40,624 bases of DNA from Gammaproteobacteria bacterium (GTDB lineage Bacteria > Pseudomonadota > Gammaproteobacteria > Steroidobacterales > XN24): assembly GCA_020341735.1 (NCBI GenBank), contig CP070833.1, positions 1,405,818-1,446,441 on the forward strand. Reading direction: 5' to 3'. Shown here piece after piece: positions 40,102-40,624 of this stretch. A program made the translations under genes and the position numbers. Each line of letters begins with the position of its first letter. Position 1 is the first letter of the stretch. The notes beneath the pieces were generated by a model, which was not told where the DNA came from, did no database searches, and saw only the letters and a list, made by a program, of their open reading frames with translations.

Positions 40102-40624
40102 GCTGTTGCCTCAATGGGGTCCGCATCGAAAAAAGCCAGTACATCGTCGAGGCGCCGGGTCACAGGCATCGCCGGAAGACTCTCGAGGAATACTCTTCCG
40201 TAACTGCGGCCAACAACGCGAGGGTCGCATATGACTACAACGCCCCGGTCTTCGTGATCGCGAATCAGACGGCCGACACCCTGCTTTAGCGCAATCACCG
40301 CCTGGGGCAACTGGTACTCGGGAAATGGTCGGCCGCCCGCTGCCCTGATTGCGTCAAGCCGCGCGCTCATCAAAGGGTCTCCGGGGGAAGCGAATGGCAG
40401 CTTGTCGATCACGACGACCTCTAGGGCGTCCCCGCGAACATCCACGCCCTCCCAGAAACTGCTGGTGCCGAGAAGTACGGCATTCCCCAGCTGTAGGAAC
40501 TGCCTCAGCAGCTGGTCTCGCGGCTCATCCCCCTGGACCAGCAGAGGGAAATCTCCGATCGGAGGTCCCGCCTCTCTCATCCGGTTAGCTGCCAGCCGCA
40601 GAGCTCTGTGGCTGGTAAAGAGTA
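40098..40624 (-). CDS. yoaA: ATP-dependent DNA helicase, YoaA/DinG family, C-terminal part only
   Basis: Superfamily 2, XPD-like 5'-3' DNA helicase; family members act in repair of stalled forks. Only about 175 C-terminal residues are in the window (5' end cut by the right edge). Visible are LFTSHRALR at the edge (motif IV region), LLGTSSFWEGVDVRGDALEVVVIDKLPF (motif V region), and QAVIALKQGVGRLIRDHEDRGVVVICDPR (motif VI, with arginine finger). The iron-sulfur and Walker motifs would lie outside. The neighbouring tsaB favours YoaA over DinG. Confidence 0.9.
   Translation of the reverse strand, partial: LFTSHRALRLAANRMREAGPPIGDFPLLVQGDEPRDQLLRQFLQLGNAVLLGTSSFWEGVDVRGDALEVVVIDKLPFASPGDPLMSARLDAIRAAGGRPFPEYQLPQAVIALKQGVGRLIRDHEDRGVVVICDPRVVGRSYGRVFLESLPAMPVTRRLDDVLAFFDADPIEATA

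Overview
The window is a chromosomal segment of a gammaproteobacterium with fairly high GC (about 60% by eye). It is gene-dense, with almost no free space, and every gene except the two cut by the window edges looks intact. The 697-27852 portion has the same gene content and order as the pseudomonad pyrG-tilS-accA-dnaE-rnhB-lpxB-lpxA-fabZ-lpxD-skp-bamA-rseP-dxr-cdsA-uppS-frr-pyrH-tsf-rpsB / map-glnD-dapC block (from memory). The long PstC and PstA proteins and the succinylase-type DAP genes also fit a free-living gammaproteobacterium outside the enterics, perhaps Chromatiales-like. The exact lineage cannot be fixed from this window.

Region 1 (1-20810, minus strand; transcription runs from high to low coordinates): pyrH, frr, uppS, cdsA, dxr, rseP, bamA, skp, lpxD, fabZ, lpxA, lpxB, rnhB, dnaE, accA, tilS, pyrG and kdsA (cut by the left edge). 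These genes build the cell envelope: undecaprenyl phosphate, CDP-diacylglycerol, isoprenoid precursors, lipid A, KDO, fatty acids and outer-membrane proteins. Replication, translation and nucleotide genes are mixed in. Many junctions overlap by 1-8 nt or leave gaps under 40 nt, so translational coupling is likely.

Region 2 (20830-23215): rpsB-tsf on the minus strand, with a good sigma70-type promoter, a leader of about 105 nt and a strong intrinsic terminator before pyrH. Ribosomal protein S2 carries an unusual Lys/Ala/Glu-rich tail of about 125 residues.

Region 3 (23216-28682, plus strand): map, glnD, dapC, dapD, covering N-terminal methionine removal, nitrogen signalling and diaminopimelate synthesis.

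Region 4 (28686-39351): phosphate genes in two blocks. pstS-pstC-pstA-pstB-phoU is on the minus strand. Then come yffB-dapE on the plus strand, and phoB-phoR, a second phoU and dsbB on the minus strand. The Pst block lies between dapD and yffB-dapE.

Region 5 (39421-40624, minus strand): tsaB and the C-terminal part of a YoaA/DinG-type helicase, cut by the right edge.

I saw no tRNA, rRNA, CRISPR array, insertion sequence, prophage or defence genes, and no gene-free stretch longer than about 220 bases. I do not see a novel multi-gene system. The points most worth checking are the S2 tail, a sharply AT-rich codon island in dnaE just before its catalytic aspartates, the paired phoU genes with the split Pho/DAP layout, and a non-canonical direct repeat at the PhoB-box position of pstS.
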